A stretch of 64,000 bases of DNA from Actinomycetospora chibensis (GTDB lineage Bacteria; Actinomycetota; Actinomycetes; Mycobacteriales; Pseudonocardiaceae), in assembly GCF_028737215.1 (NCBI RefSeq), contig NZ_JAQZAM010000018.1, positions 39,088 to 103,087 of the forward strand, given 5' to 3'. Of the stretch, positions 18,073 through 30,976 are shown piece after piece. Positions within the stretch are counted from its first letter, which is position 1. The number at the start of each line of letters is the position of its first letter. Both the position numbers and the translations under genes were made by a program. The notes beneath the pieces were generated by a model. That model was not told the origin of the DNA. It saw nothing but the letters and a program-made list of their open reading frames with translations, and did not search any database.

Positions 18073-18849
18073 GTGACCGAACAGATCGCCGAGCACTACG
18101 AGCGTGTGGCCGCGACGTACAACGACCACTGGACCTACGACCCCGACTACGTCCGGCAGCTCGCCCACGCCATGAGCGACGCGCTGCGCCTGACGCGCTC
18201 CGACGCGATCGCCGACATCGGCTGCGGCACCGGCCTCTACACGCGCCACATCGCCGACGACGTCCGGCCGACCCGGCCCGTGCTGTGCGTGGATCCGGTG
18301 TCGGCGATGCTCGACCAGCTCCCGCGGTCGCCGGCGTTGCAACCGCTGCACGCCAGCGCCGAGGACCTGGCGTCCGGACGCGTCGCGCTCCCGGAGTCGG
18401 CCCCGCTGGACGCGATGATCATCAAGGAGTCGATCCACCACATGACGGATCGGCGCGGGACGCTCGAGGGTCTCGTCCGGCTCCTGTCACGCCACGGCCG
18501 GATCCTCGTCGTCATGCTGCCGACGGCCATCCACCACCCGCTGTTCCGGGCGGCGCACGAGCGCTTCGAGGAGCTGCAGCCGGACCCCGCGGACATCCAG
18601 GAGATCGTGTCCGCCGCCGGGCTCCGGGCGTCGGTGAGCCAGCGGACGTTCCACGTGGCCATCGAGCGCGAGCGCTACGTCCGCATGCTCGAGGCGCGGT
18701 ACATGTCGGTGCTCGGCGAGTTCTCGGACGAGGAGCTCGAGGAGGGCATCGCGCAGTTCCGGCGGTCCTACCGGGACACCCCGGTGCTGCGGTTCGAGGA
18801 CCATTTCGCCTTCGTCAAGGGCTGGGTCCCGGGCCGGCCGCCGGCCTGA
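18073..18849 (+). CDS. Class I SAM-dependent methyltransferase
   Basis: A 258-residue methyltransferase. The SAM-binding motif I is IADIGCGTGLYTRHI (about 49-63), followed by the acidic VDPVSAML strand and a MIIKESIHHM motif IV region. The substrate is not predictable. GTG 18073 is preferred because GAGGGGAG stands 6 nt upstream; an upstream GTG at 18055 would include that site. It is divergent from the Dyp peroxidase and convergent with the small membrane protein at 18854 (4-nt gap). Confidence 0.85.
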   Translation: MTEQIAEHYERVAATYNDHWTYDPDYVRQLAHAMSDALRLTRSDAIADIGCGTGLYTRHIADDVRPTRPVLCVDPVSAMLDQLPRSPALQPLHASAEDLASGRVALPESAPLDAMIIKESIHHMTDRRGTLEGLVRLLSRHGRILVVMLPTAIHHPLFRAAHERFEELQPDPADIQEIVSAAGLRASVSQRTFHVAIERERYVRMLEARYMSVLGEFSDEELEEGIAQFRRSYRDTPVLRFEDHFAFVKGWVPGRPPA

Positions 18850-18853
18850 CCCG

Positions 18854-19264
18854 TCAGCGGCGCAGGACGAGCACGGTGGTGATCAGGAGGACGATCGTGC
18901 CGGCCGACTCGACGACGAGTGTGGTCGGCGCCAGGGCGTAGTCCAGGCTGGACTCGATCCCGAAGAGCCCGACGGTCAGGGCGATCACCAGCGCGGCCAG
19001 CGTGCCGGCCATGAACAGCAGGCCCAGCACCGTGGCCACCTGCAGGAGCCGTCCCTGCAGCACGGTGATCCCGATGGCCAGCACGAGGCCGCCGATCGCG
19101 TTGAGGACGAACAGCATGCCCAGCACGCCGCCCGTGCTCGTGAGCACCAGGTAGAGGTGGATGCCGCCCATCGCCAGCAGGGCGAGGGCGCTGAGCAGCC
19201 GCCACACCATGACCGAGCGGGACGAGCCGCTGGCGGGACGCGCCGGGTGCGCAGCGTGGGACAT
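18854..19264 (-). CDS. Four-helix membrane protein
   Basis: A 136-residue protein with four hydrophobic segments (about 20-42, 50-70, 77-97, 110-133). It resembles actinobacterial integral membrane proteins of unknown function. ATG 19264 follows a GACGG-rich leader. An operator-like inverted repeat lies 50 bp upstream at 19313-19331. It is downstream of, and oriented with, the MFS gene, but the 134-bp gap and separate operator suggest its own promoter. Confidence 0.75.
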   Translation of the reverse strand: MSHAAHPARPASGSSRSVMVWRLLSALALLAMGGIHLYLVLTSTGGVLGMLFVLNAIGGLVLAIGITVLQGRLLQVATVLGLLFMAGTLAALVIALTVGLFGIESSLDYALAPTTLVVESAGTIVLLITTVLVLRR

Positions 19265-19312
19265 GTCCGTCTCCCTGCCCGGGGACCGTGCGCGGTGCAC
19301 GGTGCGGTGACG

Positions 19313-19331
19313 GAACTGGTTACCACAGTTC
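19313..19331. promoter_or_regulatory. Candidate operator upstream of the four-helix membrane protein
   Basis: GAACTG (19313-19318) and CAGTTC (19326-19331) are perfect inverted arms, and TGGTTACCA (19317-19325) is itself palindromic inside them. This nested symmetry in a short intergenic gap suggests a dimeric repressor site. The binding protein is unknown. Confidence 0.4.
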
Positions 19332-19398
19332 GGGCGCCGGACCCAGGGGCAGGAGGGACGGCGGCGCAGGTCAGAGGGTGCAGGTCGGACCGCGCAGG

Positions 19399-20580
19399 TC
19401 AGGGCGTCACGAGCCGCCGCGCTCCGGGCAGGCCGAGCAGCAGCGCCGCCCCCGCCGAGACGACCGCCAGCCCGGCGAGCGGGCCGGCGAGACCGCCGGC
19501 GCCGGCGAGGGCCGAGAGCAGGTAGGGCACCCCGAAGCCGAGGTACGCGCAGGCGTAGAAGGTGCCGGTGAGCGCGCCGCGCTCGCTCGGGGCCGCCAGC
19601 CGCGCGACCGTCGTCAGTCCCGACGCCAGGCACAGCCCGTAGCCCACACCGAGCAGCAGCGCCACGGGGACGAGCAGCGGCCACGCCGCCAGCGCGACCC
19701 CGAGGAGGGCGATCCCGAGCCCGAGCGCGCCGGTCCCCAGCCCCACCGGGCCCGCCCGCTCCGCCCCGAGGCGCCGGGCCAGAGGCGGCACGAGCGCGCC
19801 CGTCGCCAGGGTCAGACCCGCCACCAGGCCGGTGACGGCCACGGCGATCGACGGCATCTGCGGGGTGAGCAGCAGCGGCAGCAGCGTGACCGCGGTGGAC
19901 GGGAAGGCGAACACCCCGACCGCGACCGGCACGACGACCAGCGCGAACGGCCGGCGCGCGTCCGGCGGCACCCCGAGGTTCACGACGGGACCGCCGTCGC
20001 GCCGACGGTCCGGCGGGAGGGTGTCGGGGATGCCGCGCAGCAGGGCGATCGCGCCGATCATGAGCACGACGTGCAGCAGGTACGGCAGCACCGTCGGGGC
20101 GGGCGCCCACTGCGCCAGCAGCCCCGAGAACAGCGGGCCGAGCGCCCAGCCCGCGGCGAGCGCGACCGTCGTGAGCCGCGCCGAGCGCCCCGGCTCGCCG
20201 ATCAGCTCGCCCAGCCACGCCGTCCCGACGCTGAACACCACCCCGGACACGGCGCCCTGGAGGAACCGTCCGAGGAACAGCACCGCCACCGACGACGCGG
20301 CCCCGAGGAACAGCAGCGAGACGAGGCCCGCGAGCACGACGAACGGCACCACGACCGCCCGCCGTCCGAGGCGGTCGGACGCCGGCCCCGACAGCAGCAG
20401 CGCCGGGATGAGCCCCGCGGCGTAGACCCCGAAGGCCGCGGTGAGGGCGGTGGGACCGAGCCCGAGCGTGTCCCGGTAGACCAGCAGCAGGGGGGTCGGC
20501 ACGTTCGTCCCGTAGGCGACGACGAACACCACGACCCACAGGGCGCGGGAGGGAGCGAGGCCCGCGGCGGCGCGTGTCAC
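19399..20580 (-). CDS. MFS transporter
   Basis: A 393-residue major facilitator with 12 predicted helices. Motif A appears as SGPASDRLGRRAVVVPF after helix 2, and a second copy-like loop PPLARRLGAERAG lies in the C-half. The RFLQGAVSGVVFSVGTAWLGEL segment resembles motif C-like drug and sugar exporters. It starts at GTG 20580, overlapping a 48-codon ORF by GTGA. Drug or metabolite efflux is likely; substrate unknown. Confidence 0.85.
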   Translation of the reverse strand: MTRAAAGLAPSRALWVVVFVVAYGTNVPTPLLLVYRDTLGLGPTALTAAFGVYAAGLIPALLLSGPASDRLGRRAVVVPFVVLAGLVSLLFLGAASSVAVLFLGRFLQGAVSGVVFSVGTAWLGELIGEPGRSARLTTVALAAGWALGPLFSGLLAQWAPAPTVLPYLLHVVLMIGAIALLRGIPDTLPPDRRRDGGPVVNLGVPPDARRPFALVVVPVAVGVFAFPSTAVTLLPLLLTPQMPSIAVAVTGLVAGLTLATGALVPPLARRLGAERAGPVGLGTGALGLGIALLGVALAAWPLLVPVALLLGVGYGLCLASGLTTVARLAAPSERGALTGTFYACAYLGFGVPYLLSALAGAGGLAGPLAGLAVVSAGAALLLGLPGARRLVTP

Positions 20581-20723
20581 GGCGCCATCACCAGCGGCGC
20601 GTGGGGGTCGCGGACGGGGACCCGGCCCGCGACGCGCGCGATCTCGAACGGGACGGCCTCGACGAGGCGCCCGCCCTCGACACGCGCGCGGGAGGCGCCC
20701 CGGTGGGACCCGTGGATGGTCAT
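20577..20723 (-). CDS. Possible 48-residue protein coupled to the MFS gene
   Basis: A short frame from ATG 20723 to a stop that overlaps the MFS start as GTGA. The product (MTIHGSHRGASRARVEGG to VRDPHAPLVMAP) has no hydrophobic stretch or known motif. The coupling suggests a real or leader ORF, but GC-rich DNA yields such frames by chance. Confidence 0.3.
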   Translation of the reverse strand: MTIHGSHRGASRARVEGGRLVEAVPFEIARVAGRVPVRDPHAPLVMAP

Positions 20724-20825
20724 CGCCGACGATCCTCGCCCGTGCCACGGACCCGGCGCCATCCCCGCCCGGGAGCGCGGGACACTGATGCGCGTCGAGA
20801 CACCGGCACCCGGGAGGACACGGCT

Positions 20826-21212
20826 GTGGGGACGTTCCGCGCGTCGTTCGAGTTCCCGCCCTCGCCGCACGCCCCGGGCATGGCCCGCCGCCTGCTCGGG
20901 GAGCTCTTCGGCGCGTGGGCGCTCGACGGGGCGCGGCACGTCGACGCGACGATCCTCGTCAACGAGCTCGTGTCCAACGCCGTGGACCACGCCGGCACCG
21001 ACGTCGTCCTCGAGCTCGACGTCACCGCCTCCGACGGGTGGCTGCGGGTCGGCCTCGCCGACGGCTCGACCATCCGCCCGGTGGTCCGGGAGCTCGACCA
21101 CAGCGCCCCGCGGGGCCGCGGTATGCAGATCGTCGCGGAGCTGGCCGACCGGTGGGGCAGCGAGGAGCGCGACGGGGGCAAGCGGGTCTGGTTCGAGCTG
21201 GGCTCGCCCTGA
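20826..21212 (+). CDS. RsbW-like anti-sigma/ATP-binding protein
   Basis: A 128-residue HATPase_c protein of the serine-kinase anti-sigma (RsbW) class. The N box is ATILVNELVSNAVDHA (about 39-54) and the G2-like region is SAPRGRGMQIVAELADRWG. It begins at GTG 20826 behind GGGAGGACA. No sigma factor or anti-anti-sigma gene is adjacent, as is common for orphan actinobacterial members. Its partner is unknown. Confidence 0.85.
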   Translation: MGTFRASFEFPPSPHAPGMARRLLGELFGAWALDGARHVDATILVNELVSNAVDHAGTDVVLELDVTASDGWLRVGLADGSTIRPVVRELDHSAPRGRGMQIVAELADRWGSEERDGGKRVWFELGSP

Positions 21213-21239
21213 CCGGCTCCTGACCGGCGGGAACAGCCC

Positions 21240-21515
21240 TCAGGGGCGCTCGTCGACCGGCCAGAACTCCGCCCACAGGGCCCCGGGCTCGTCGACCTCC
21301 TGGACGTGCAGCGCATAGCCGCGCCGCCGAGCGATCACCTCGGCGCCGCCGCGGTTCACCCGCCGGATGGTCAGCCCGACGCGGTCGGCCAGCACCCGTG
21401 CGGCGAGCTGCTGGTCGAGGCGGCCCATCTCGAAGCCGGCCTCCCACCAGTCGGCGGCGCTCCCGGCCGCGTTCCCGGAGGTGACCCCCGGATCCCCTGA
21501 CGTCTCCGTCGTCAT
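21240..21515 (-). CDS. Hypothetical protein
   Basis: A 91-residue soluble protein from ATG 21515, with AGGTCAGGG just upstream; a Met 11 codons earlier is less likely. It contains [37 protein letters not shown] helical sequence, then a beta-rich end with [11 protein letters not shown]. No family is recognised. It is convergent with the RsbW-like gene and divergent from the glyA operon. Confidence 0.6.
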   Translation of the reverse strand: MTTETSGDPGVTSGNAAGSAADWWEAGFEMGRLDQQLAARVLADRVGLTIRRVNRGGAEVIARRRGYALHVQEVDEPGALWAEFWPVDERP

Positions 21516-21553
21516 CCCTGACCTCCGTCCTGTCGCTGAAGACGGCACGAGTG

Positions 21554-21583
21554 TTGACCCTGCCGACCTTCTGTGTCTACAGT
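21554..21583 (+). promoter_or_regulatory. Promoter of the glyA-soxBDAG-dmg operon
   Basis: TTGACC (21554-21559) and TACAGT (21578-21583) are spaced 18 bp. It precedes glyA by about 44 nt, and no other promoter is obvious for the seven following genes. Confidence 0.55.
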
Positions 21584-21590
21584 CAGCGCC

Positions 21591-21609
21591 GCCAGATATA
21601 TCAATTGGC
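21591..21609. promoter_or_regulatory. Candidate GntR operator before glyA
   Basis: The perfect palindrome GATATATC (21595-21602) sits inside GCCA...TGGC inverted arms (21591-21594, 21606-21609), right at the expected transcription start. A near match (CTGATATACTAG) overlaps the sdaA -10 at 31702-31713, next to an FCD-type GntR gene. Shared binding by that regulator is inferred. Confidence 0.5.
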
Positions 21610-21626
21610 TACGATGAGGATCGCGA

Positions 21627-22931
21627 ATGTCGGTCACAATCGCCCGCGAGGGTCGGATGCCCGTCGCGTCGGTCCTCGACCGGTCGCTCGCGGCGGCGGA
21701 CCCCGAGGTGCACGCCCGGATCGCCGACGAGCGGAGCCGCCAGCACCGGACGCTCGAGATGATCGCGAGCGAGAACTTCGCGCCCCGGGCGGTGATGGAG
21801 GCTCAGGGCTCGGTCCTGACCAACAAGTACGCCGAGGGCTACCCGGGTCGGCGCTACTACGGCGGCTGCGAGCACGTCGACGTCGTCGAGCAGCTCGCGA
21901 TCGACCGGCTCAAGGCGCTGTTCGGGGCCGAGTACGCCAACGTCCAGCCGCACTCCGGGGCCCAGGCCAACGCCGCGGTCATGGCCGCGCTGCTGACGCC
22001 CGGCGACACGATCCTCGGCCTGGACCTGGCGCACGGCGGCCACCTCACGCACGGGATGCACCTGAACTTCTCGGGGCGCCTCTACGACGTCGCCGCCTAC
22101 CACGTGCGCCCCGACGACCACCGCGTCGACATGGCCGAGGTCTCCCGGCTCGCCCACGAGCGCCGCCCGGCACTGATCATCGCCGGCTGGTCGGCCTACC
22201 CGCGGCAGCAGGACTTCGCGGAGTTCCGCCGCATCGCCGACGCGGTCGGCGCCTGGCTCATGGTCGACATGGCCCACTTCGCCGGCCTCGTCGCCGCGGG
22301 CCTGCACCCCTCGCCGGTGCCGCACGCCCACGTCGTCACCTCGACGACCCACAAGACCCTCGGCGGCCCCCGGGGCGGGGTCATCCTGGCGGGCACCCGG
22401 GAGCTCGCCAAGAAGCTGAACTCCAGCGTCTTCCCGGGCCAGCAGGGCGGGCCGCTCGAGCACGTCATCGCCGCGAAGGCCGTCGCGTTCAAGCTCGCCG
22501 CAGAGCCCGAGTTCCGCGAGCGCCAGGTGCGCACGCTCGCCGGTGCCCGCCTGCTCGCGGAGCGCCTGGTGGCCGAGGACGGCATCGGCGTCGTCTCCGG
22601 CGGCACCGACGTCCACCTGGTCCTGGTCGACCTGCGCGACTCCGACCTCGACGGGAAGCAGGCCGAGGACCGTCTGCACCGCGTCGGCATCACCGTCAAC
22701 CGCAACGCGGTGCCCTTCGACCCCCGCCCGCCGATGGTCAGCTCCGGCGTCCGCATCGGCACCGCCGCCCTCGCGGCCCGCGGCTTCGGCGACGGGGACT
22801 TCGCCGCCGTCGCCGACGTCGTCGCCCGGGCCCTGCGACCGCAGGTGACGGAGTCCGAGCTGGACGCCCTCGCCGACCGCGTCGCCGCCCTCGCCGACCG
22901 CCACCCCCTCTACCCGGAGCTGCCGGCATGA
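21627..22931 (+). CDS. glyA: Serine hydroxymethyltransferase
   Basis: A 434-residue PLP enzyme converting glycine plus methylene-THF to serine. The PLP lysine is K243 in [16 protein letters not shown]. The substrate and folate loops [31 protein letters not shown] and [11 protein letters not shown] are intact. It begins at ATG 21627 with GATGAGGA upstream. As first gene of the sarcosine/dimethylglycine operon it consumes both products, glycine and methylene-THF. It overlaps soxB by ATGA. Confidence 0.96.
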   Translation: MSVTIAREGRMPVASVLDRSLAAADPEVHARIADERSRQHRTLEMIASENFAPRAVMEAQGSVLTNKYAEGYPGRRYYGGCEHVDVVEQLAIDRLKALFGAEYANVQPHSGAQANAAVMAALLTPGDTILGLDLAHGGHLTHGMHLNFSGRLYDVAAYHVRPDDHRVDMAEVSRLAHERRPALIIAGWSAYPRQQDFAEFRRIADAVGAWLMVDMAHFAGLVAAGLHPSPVPHAHVVTSTTHKTLGGPRGGVILAGTRELAKKLNSSVFPGQQGGPLEHVIAAKAVAFKLAAEPEFRERQVRTLAGARLLAERLVAEDGIGVVSGGTDVHLVLVDLRDSDLDGKQAEDRLHRVGITVNRNAVPFDPRPPMVSSGVRIGTAALAARGFGDGDFAAVADVVARALRPQVTESELDALADRVAALADRHPLYPELPA

Positions 22932-24196
22932 CGCACGCAGGCACGACCGCACCCACGACCGCGCCCACCCCGCCGGGCGCCGACCTGCCCGAGCACCCCG
23001 AGTCCCTCTGGCGCAGCGCGGAGCCGAAGAGGTCCTACGACGTCGTTATCGTCGGCGGCGGCGGGCACGGCCTGGCCACCGCCCACTACCTCGCCAAGCT
23101 CGGGATCACGAACGTCGCCGTGCTCGAGAAGGGCTGGCTGGCCGGCGGGAACATGGCCCGCAACACCACGCTGATCCGCTCGAACTACCTCCTGGACGAG
23201 TCGGCCGGCATCTACGAGCACGCGCTCAAGCTCTGGGAGGGCCTCGAGGAGGACCTCGGCTACCCGATCCTGTTCAGCCAGCGCGGGGTGCTCAACCTCG
23301 CGCACACCGAGCAGGACGTGCGCGACTCGGTGCGCCGCGTCGAGGCCAACAAGCTCAACGGGATCGACGCCGAGTGGCTCGAGCCCGACGAGGTCGCGAA
23401 GGTCTGCCCGATCGTCAACGTCTCGGGCGACATCCGCTACCCGGTGCAGGGCGCGACGTTCCAGGCCCGCGCGGGGATCGCGAAGCACGACTACGTCGCC
23501 TGGGGCTTCGCCCGGCGGTCCAGCGAGGCCGGCATCGACATCATCGAGAACTGCGAGGTCTCGGGCTTCGTGACGGGAGGACCGGGCGGCGACCGCGTCA
23601 CCGGCGTGCGGACGACGCGCGGCGACATCGCCGCCGGCACCGTCGCGCTGTGCGCGGCGGGCCACACCTCGGTCCTGCTGGACATGCTCGGCGTGCCCGC
23701 GCCTCTGCAGTCGCACCCCCTGCAGGCCCTGGTCTCCGAGCTCCTCGAGCCCGTGCACCCGACGATCGTCATGTCGAACGCCGTGCACGTCTACGTCTCC
23801 CAGGCCCACAAGGGCGAGCTGGTGATGGGCGCCGGCGTCGACTCCTACAACGGCTACGGCCAGCGCGGCGCGTTCCACATCATCGAGCGCCAGATGGCGG
23901 CCGCCGTCGAGCTGTTCCCGGTGTTCGCCCGGGCCCACCTGCTGCGCAGCTGGGCCGGCGTCGTCGACGTCACCCCGGACGCGAGCCCGATCGTCGGGTC
24001 CACGCCCTACGCGAACGTCTTCCTCAACTGCGGCTGGGGCACCGGCGGCTTCAAGGCCACCCCGGGCCTGGGCGCGGCGTTCGCCGACACCGTCGCTCAC
24101 GGCCGTCCCCACCCGCTCATCGCGCCCTTCGGCCTCGACCGCTTCGTCACCGGGGCCCTCGTCGACGAGCACGGCGCCGCCGCCGTGGCCCATTAG
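22928..24196 (+). CDS. soxB: Sarcosine oxidase beta subunit
   Basis: A 422-residue flavoprotein. The FAD motif is [21 protein letters not shown] (start of fold at about 39). [15 protein letters not shown] keeps the His in the KHD motif expected to bind FMN covalently. [13 protein letters not shown] near the end is typical. It catalyses oxidative demethylation of sarcosine to glycine with the other three subunits. Being coupled to glyA and followed by D, A and G genes makes this the genuine sarcosine oxidase of the window. The paralogue at 2341-3633 is diverged. Confidence 0.94.
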   Translation: MTHAGTTAPTTAPTPPGADLPEHPESLWRSAEPKRSYDVVIVGGGGHGLATAHYLAKLGITNVAVLEKGWLAGGNMARNTTLIRSNYLLDESAGIYEHALKLWEGLEEDLGYPILFSQRGVLNLAHTEQDVRDSVRRVEANKLNGIDAEWLEPDEVAKVCPIVNVSGDIRYPVQGATFQARAGIAKHDYVAWGFARRSSEAGIDIIENCEVSGFVTGGPGGDRVTGVRTTRGDIAAGTVALCAAGHTSVLLDMLGVPAPLQSHPLQALVSELLEPVHPTIVMSNAVHVYVSQAHKGELVMGAGVDSYNGYGQRGAFHIIERQMAAAVELFPVFARAHLLRSWAGVVDVTPDASPIVGSTPYANVFLNCGWGTGGFKATPGLGAAFADTVAHGRPHPLIAPFGLDRFVTGALVDEHGAAAVAH

Positions 24197-24205
24197 GAGA
24201 CCTCG

Positions 24206-24505
24206 ATGCAGCTCATCGCCTGCCCCTGGTGCGGCCAACGCGAGGAGATCGAGTTCTCCTACGGCGGCCAGGCCGCCGTGGCCTACCCGGCCGACCCCGC
24301 GTCGCTGTCCGACGAGCAGTGGGCCCGGTTCGTGTTCTTCCGCGACAACCCGAAGGGCCCCTTCGCCGAGCGCTGGGTCCACAGCGCCGGATGCCGCCGC
24401 TGGTTCGGTGCCGTCCGCGACACCCGGACCTACGAGTTCCTCTCCGTCGGGCCCCTCTCCGCCACGACCGCGCGCCCGTCCGTCCTCCCGGAGGCCACCC
24501 CATGA
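24206..24505 (+). CDS. soxD: Sarcosine oxidase delta subunit
   Basis: A 99-residue zinc-binding small subunit with CPWCGQREEIEFSYGG at the N-terminus and HSAGCRRWF further on, supplying the ligand cysteines and histidine. It is nine nt after soxB and overlaps soxA by ATGA. Confidence 0.93.
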   Translation: MQLIACPWCGQREEIEFSYGGQAAVAYPADPASLSDEQWARFVFFRDNPKGPFAERWVHSAGCRRWFGAVRDTRTYEFLSVGPLSATTARPSVLPEATP

Positions 24506-27277
24506 GCCGGATCGAGGGCTACGGCCGGATCGACCGCAGCCGCCACGTCACGGTCACCGTGGACGGCGCCGCCTACACGGGGCACCCCGGCGACTCGCTG
24601 GCCTCGGTGCTGCTCGCCCACGACGCCCGTCCGGCCAACACCGGCGTCAAGCTGGGACGGCCCCGCGGCATCGGCGCCTCGTGGACGGAGGACCCGACGG
24701 GCCTCGTGCAGGTCGAGGAGCCGTTCCCGGAGCCGATGCTGCTGGCCACCACCCTCGAGGCCACCGACGGACTCGTCGCCCGTGGCGTGAACGGGCAGGG
24801 CCGGCTCTCCGAGATCCCCGACCTCGCCCGCTACGACCGCCTGCACACCCACGGCGACGTCCTGGTGATCGGCGCCGGCCCGGCCGGTCTCGTCGCCGCC
24901 CGCACCGCGGCCCGTCGCGGCGAGGACGTCGTCCTCGTCGACGACCGACCGACCGCCGGTGGCACCCTCACCGGCACCGAGACGATCGACGGCCGTCCCT
25001 CCCTGGAGGTCGTCGACGAGATCGTCGCCGAGCTCAGGGCATCGCCGAACGTCACGCACCTCCAGCGCACCACGGCGTTCGGGCACTACGACGACGGCTT
25101 CGTGCTCGCCCTCGAGCGGCGGACCTCCCACACCGACGACGGCGGCCTCGCGCGGCGCTCGCGCCAGCGCGTGCACCGCATCCGCGCGGGTCGGATCGTG
25201 GTCGCGGCCGGCGCGGTCGAGCGGCCCATCGTGCTCGAGGACAACGACCGGCCCGGCATCATGCTCGCCGCGTCGGCGCGGGACTTCCTGCACCGCTACG
25301 GCGTGCTCGCCGGCCGCGAGGTCGTCGTCTTCACCAGCGACGACGCCGCCTACGCCGCCGCGGTCGACCTCCACGACGCCGGCGCCACGGTCCAGGTGCT
25401 CGACGCCCGGCCGACGGCTCCCGCGGTCTGGTCCCGGCGCTGCGCGGACCGCGGCATCGCCGTCACGGCGAACACCCACGTCCACGGCACCCGGGGACCC
25501 GACCGCATCACCGCCGCCCTCGTCGGCCCGGAGCGCCGCGAGGTCCCCTGCGACCTGCTGCTCACCAGCGGCGGCTGGAACCCCACCGCGCACCTGTTCA
25601 GTCACGTCGGCGGCCGTCTCGCCTACGACCCGTCGCTGGGCGCCTTCCGGCCCGCCGCGCCCCGCCCGGGCGTCGAGGTGATCGGCGCCGCCGACGGCAC
25701 CTTCGGCCTGGCGGACATCCTGCGCCGGGCGGGCGGGGCCGGTGGTGCTGATGACGCGCCCCACGCGGACGACGAGCCCCGCGACCCGACGGCAGTGCTC
25801 TGGCGCACCGAGGGCGACCCGGCCCGCCAGTTCGTCGACATCCAGCGCGACGCCACGGTGGCCGACATCGCCCGTGCCGTCGGCGCCGGCATGACGTCGG
25901 TGGAGCACGTGAAGCGCTACACGACGATCGGCACCGCCCACGACCAGGGCAAGACCTCCGGCGTGATCGCCTCCGGCATCACCGCCGAGCTCCTGGGCCT
26001 GCCCGTCGAGGACCTCGGGACGACCACGTTCCGGCCGCCCTACACGCCGGTCGCGTTCGCCGCGCTGGCCGGGCGGGAGCGCGGCGACCTCTTCGACCCC
26101 GTGCGCACGACCCCGATCCACGACTGGCACGTCGCGGCCGGCGCGGAGTTCGAGGACGTCGGCCAGTGGAAGCGCGCGGGGCACTACCCGCATCCCGGGG
26201 AGAACATGACCGACGCAGTGCTGCGCGAGTGCGCCGCGGTGCGGACCTCGGTCGGCATCATGGACGCCTCGACGCTCGGCAAGATCGACGTGCGGGGGCC
26301 CGACGCGGCGGTCCTGCTCGACCGGCTCTACACGAACATGATGTCGAGCCTCAAGGTCGGACGCGTGCGCTACGGCGTCATGTGCGGCAACGACGGCATG
26401 GTCTTCGACGACGGCACCGTCCTGCGCCTGGCCGACGACCGCTTCCTCGTCACCACCACCACCGGCAACGCCGCCGCCGTCCTCGACTGGATGGAGGAGT
26501 GGCTCCAGACCGAGTGGCCGGAGCTGCGGGTGCGGCTGACCTCGGTCACCGAGCAGTGGTCGATCGTCGCGGTGGCGGGTCCCCGCTCCCGTGACGTGGT
26601 GGGCGCGGTCTTCGCCGATCTGGACGTCTCGAACGGGACCTTCGGCTTCATGACCTGGCAGGACACCGCCCTCGACGGGGTGCCCGTGCGCGTCGCCCGC
26701 ATCTCGTTCTCGGGCGAGCTGGCCTTCGAGGTCAGCGTCAGCGCCTGGTACGCGGCGGCGGTGTGGGCGCGCCTGCTCGAGGCCGGCCGCGCCCACGGGA
26801 TCACGCCCTACGGCACCGAGACGATGCACGTCCTGCGGGCCGAGAAGGGCTACCCGATCATCGGGCAGGACACCGACGGCACGGTCTCCCCGCACGACCT
26901 CGGCATGGCCTGGGCGGTGTCGAAGAAGAAGCCCGACTTCGTCGGCCGGCGCTCCTTCAGCCGCGCCCAGAACCAGGATCCGCGGCGCAAGCAGCTCGTG
27001 TCGCTCCTGCCGACCGACGCCGCGACGAAGCTGCCCGAGGGCTCGCAGATCGTGCGATTCGCCGACGACGGACGGCTGCCCGCGCCGCCCGTCCCGATGC
27101 TCGGGCACGTCACCTCGAGCTACCACAGCGCCGCCCTCGACCGCCCGTTCGCGCTCGCCCTGGTCAAGGGCGGGCGGGAGCGCATCGGCGAGGTCGTCGG
27201 CGTCCCCGTCGCGGGCGAGCTGGTGGCCGCACTGATCGGCGAGACCGTGCTGGTCGACCCCGAAGGAGCGCGCCGCG

Positions 27278-27285
<8 letters not shown>
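24502..27285 (+). CDS. soxA: Sarcosine oxidase alpha subunit
   Basis: A 927-residue protein. An N-terminal Fer2_4-like domain (about 15-100) is followed by an NAD-type dinucleotide motif (DVLVIGAGPAGL, 119-130) and a pyridine-nucleotide-disulfide-like region. The C-terminal GcvT and GcvT_C domains (about 560-925) bind folate and capture the methyl as methylene-THF. The N-terminal segment has NTGVKLGRPRGIGASW where the locus-1 copy has SRSYKYHRPRG, a clear divergence between paralogues. It overlaps both soxD and soxG. Confidence 0.94.
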
Positions 27286-30398
<3,113 letters not shown>

Positions 30399-30431
30399 TC
30401 CCCGGCGGGTCCTTCGTCAGAGAGGCGTCGA

Positions 30432-30944
30432 GTGCGCACTGAGACGGTCGAGCACTTCCTGGAGTCCCTGGCCGCCCGGAGCCCCGCTCCGGGTGGTCGG
30501 ACCGGTGCCGCGCTGTGCGTGGCCCAGGGCGCGGCGCTCGTCGCCAAGGTCGCGCGCGACAGCGGGGTCGTGTCCTCACCGGAGCGGGCCGATGCGCTGC
30601 GCGAGACCGCGCTGGCCCTGGCCGCCGCCGACGCCGAGGGCACCGGGCCCGCGGGACCGGGACGGTTCTCGACCGAGGTCATCGCCGTGGCCGCGCAGGT
30701 CCTGGCCCTGGCGGAGGCGATCCGCCCGGTGGCGCGCCGCACGGCCGTCGCCGATCTCGCGGCGGCGGCCGAGGCGGTGCGCGCCGCGACGGGCACGGCC
30801 CGGGTCGACGTCGAGGTGGACCTCGTCGGGATCACCGATTCCGACGAGCGGGAGCGGCTCCTCACGGCGATCGAGCCCGTCGACGACCTCGTCCTGCGCG
30901 CCGCGAAGCTCACCGCCGTCGTGCGGGAGCAGATCCTGCGGTGA
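30432..30944 (+). CDS. fchA: Cyclodeaminase/methenyl-THF cyclohydrolase family protein
   Basis: A 170-residue helical protein of the FTCD_C/FchA family. SLAARSPAPGGRTGAALCVAQGAALVAKVAR is the characteristic substrate-loop helix start. Standalone members hydrolyse 5,10-methenyl-THF to 10-formyl-THF. Following DMGO and sarcosine oxidase, it would process the folate-bound methyl groups toward formyl-THF for PurU. It starts at GTG 30432 with AGAGAGGCG upstream and is the last gene of the glyA operon. Confidence 0.82.
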   Translation: MRTETVEHFLESLAARSPAPGGRTGAALCVAQGAALVAKVARDSGVVSSPERADALRETALALAAADAEGTGPAGPGRFSTEVIAVAAQVLALAEAIRPVARRTAVADLAAAAEAVRAATGTARVDVEVDLVGITDSDERERLLTAIEPVDDLVLRAAKLTAVVREQILR

Positions 30945-30960
30945 CCCACGTGCGTGGGTC
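30943..30960. terminator. Hairpin between convergent genes
   Basis: GACCCACG (30943-30950) and CGTGGGTC (30953-30960) form a perfect GC-rich stem overlapping the stop codon of the cyclohydrolase gene and preceding the convergent GntR gene end. No U-tract follows; bidirectional GC-hairpin termination is plausible. Confidence 0.45.
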
Positions 30961-30976
30961 GGGTCAGATGACGGCC

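Noticed and set aside
21516..21626. Glycine riboswitch upstream of glyA
   Set aside because: The leader is too short and shows a promoter and palindromic operator instead of paired aptamer-like helices.
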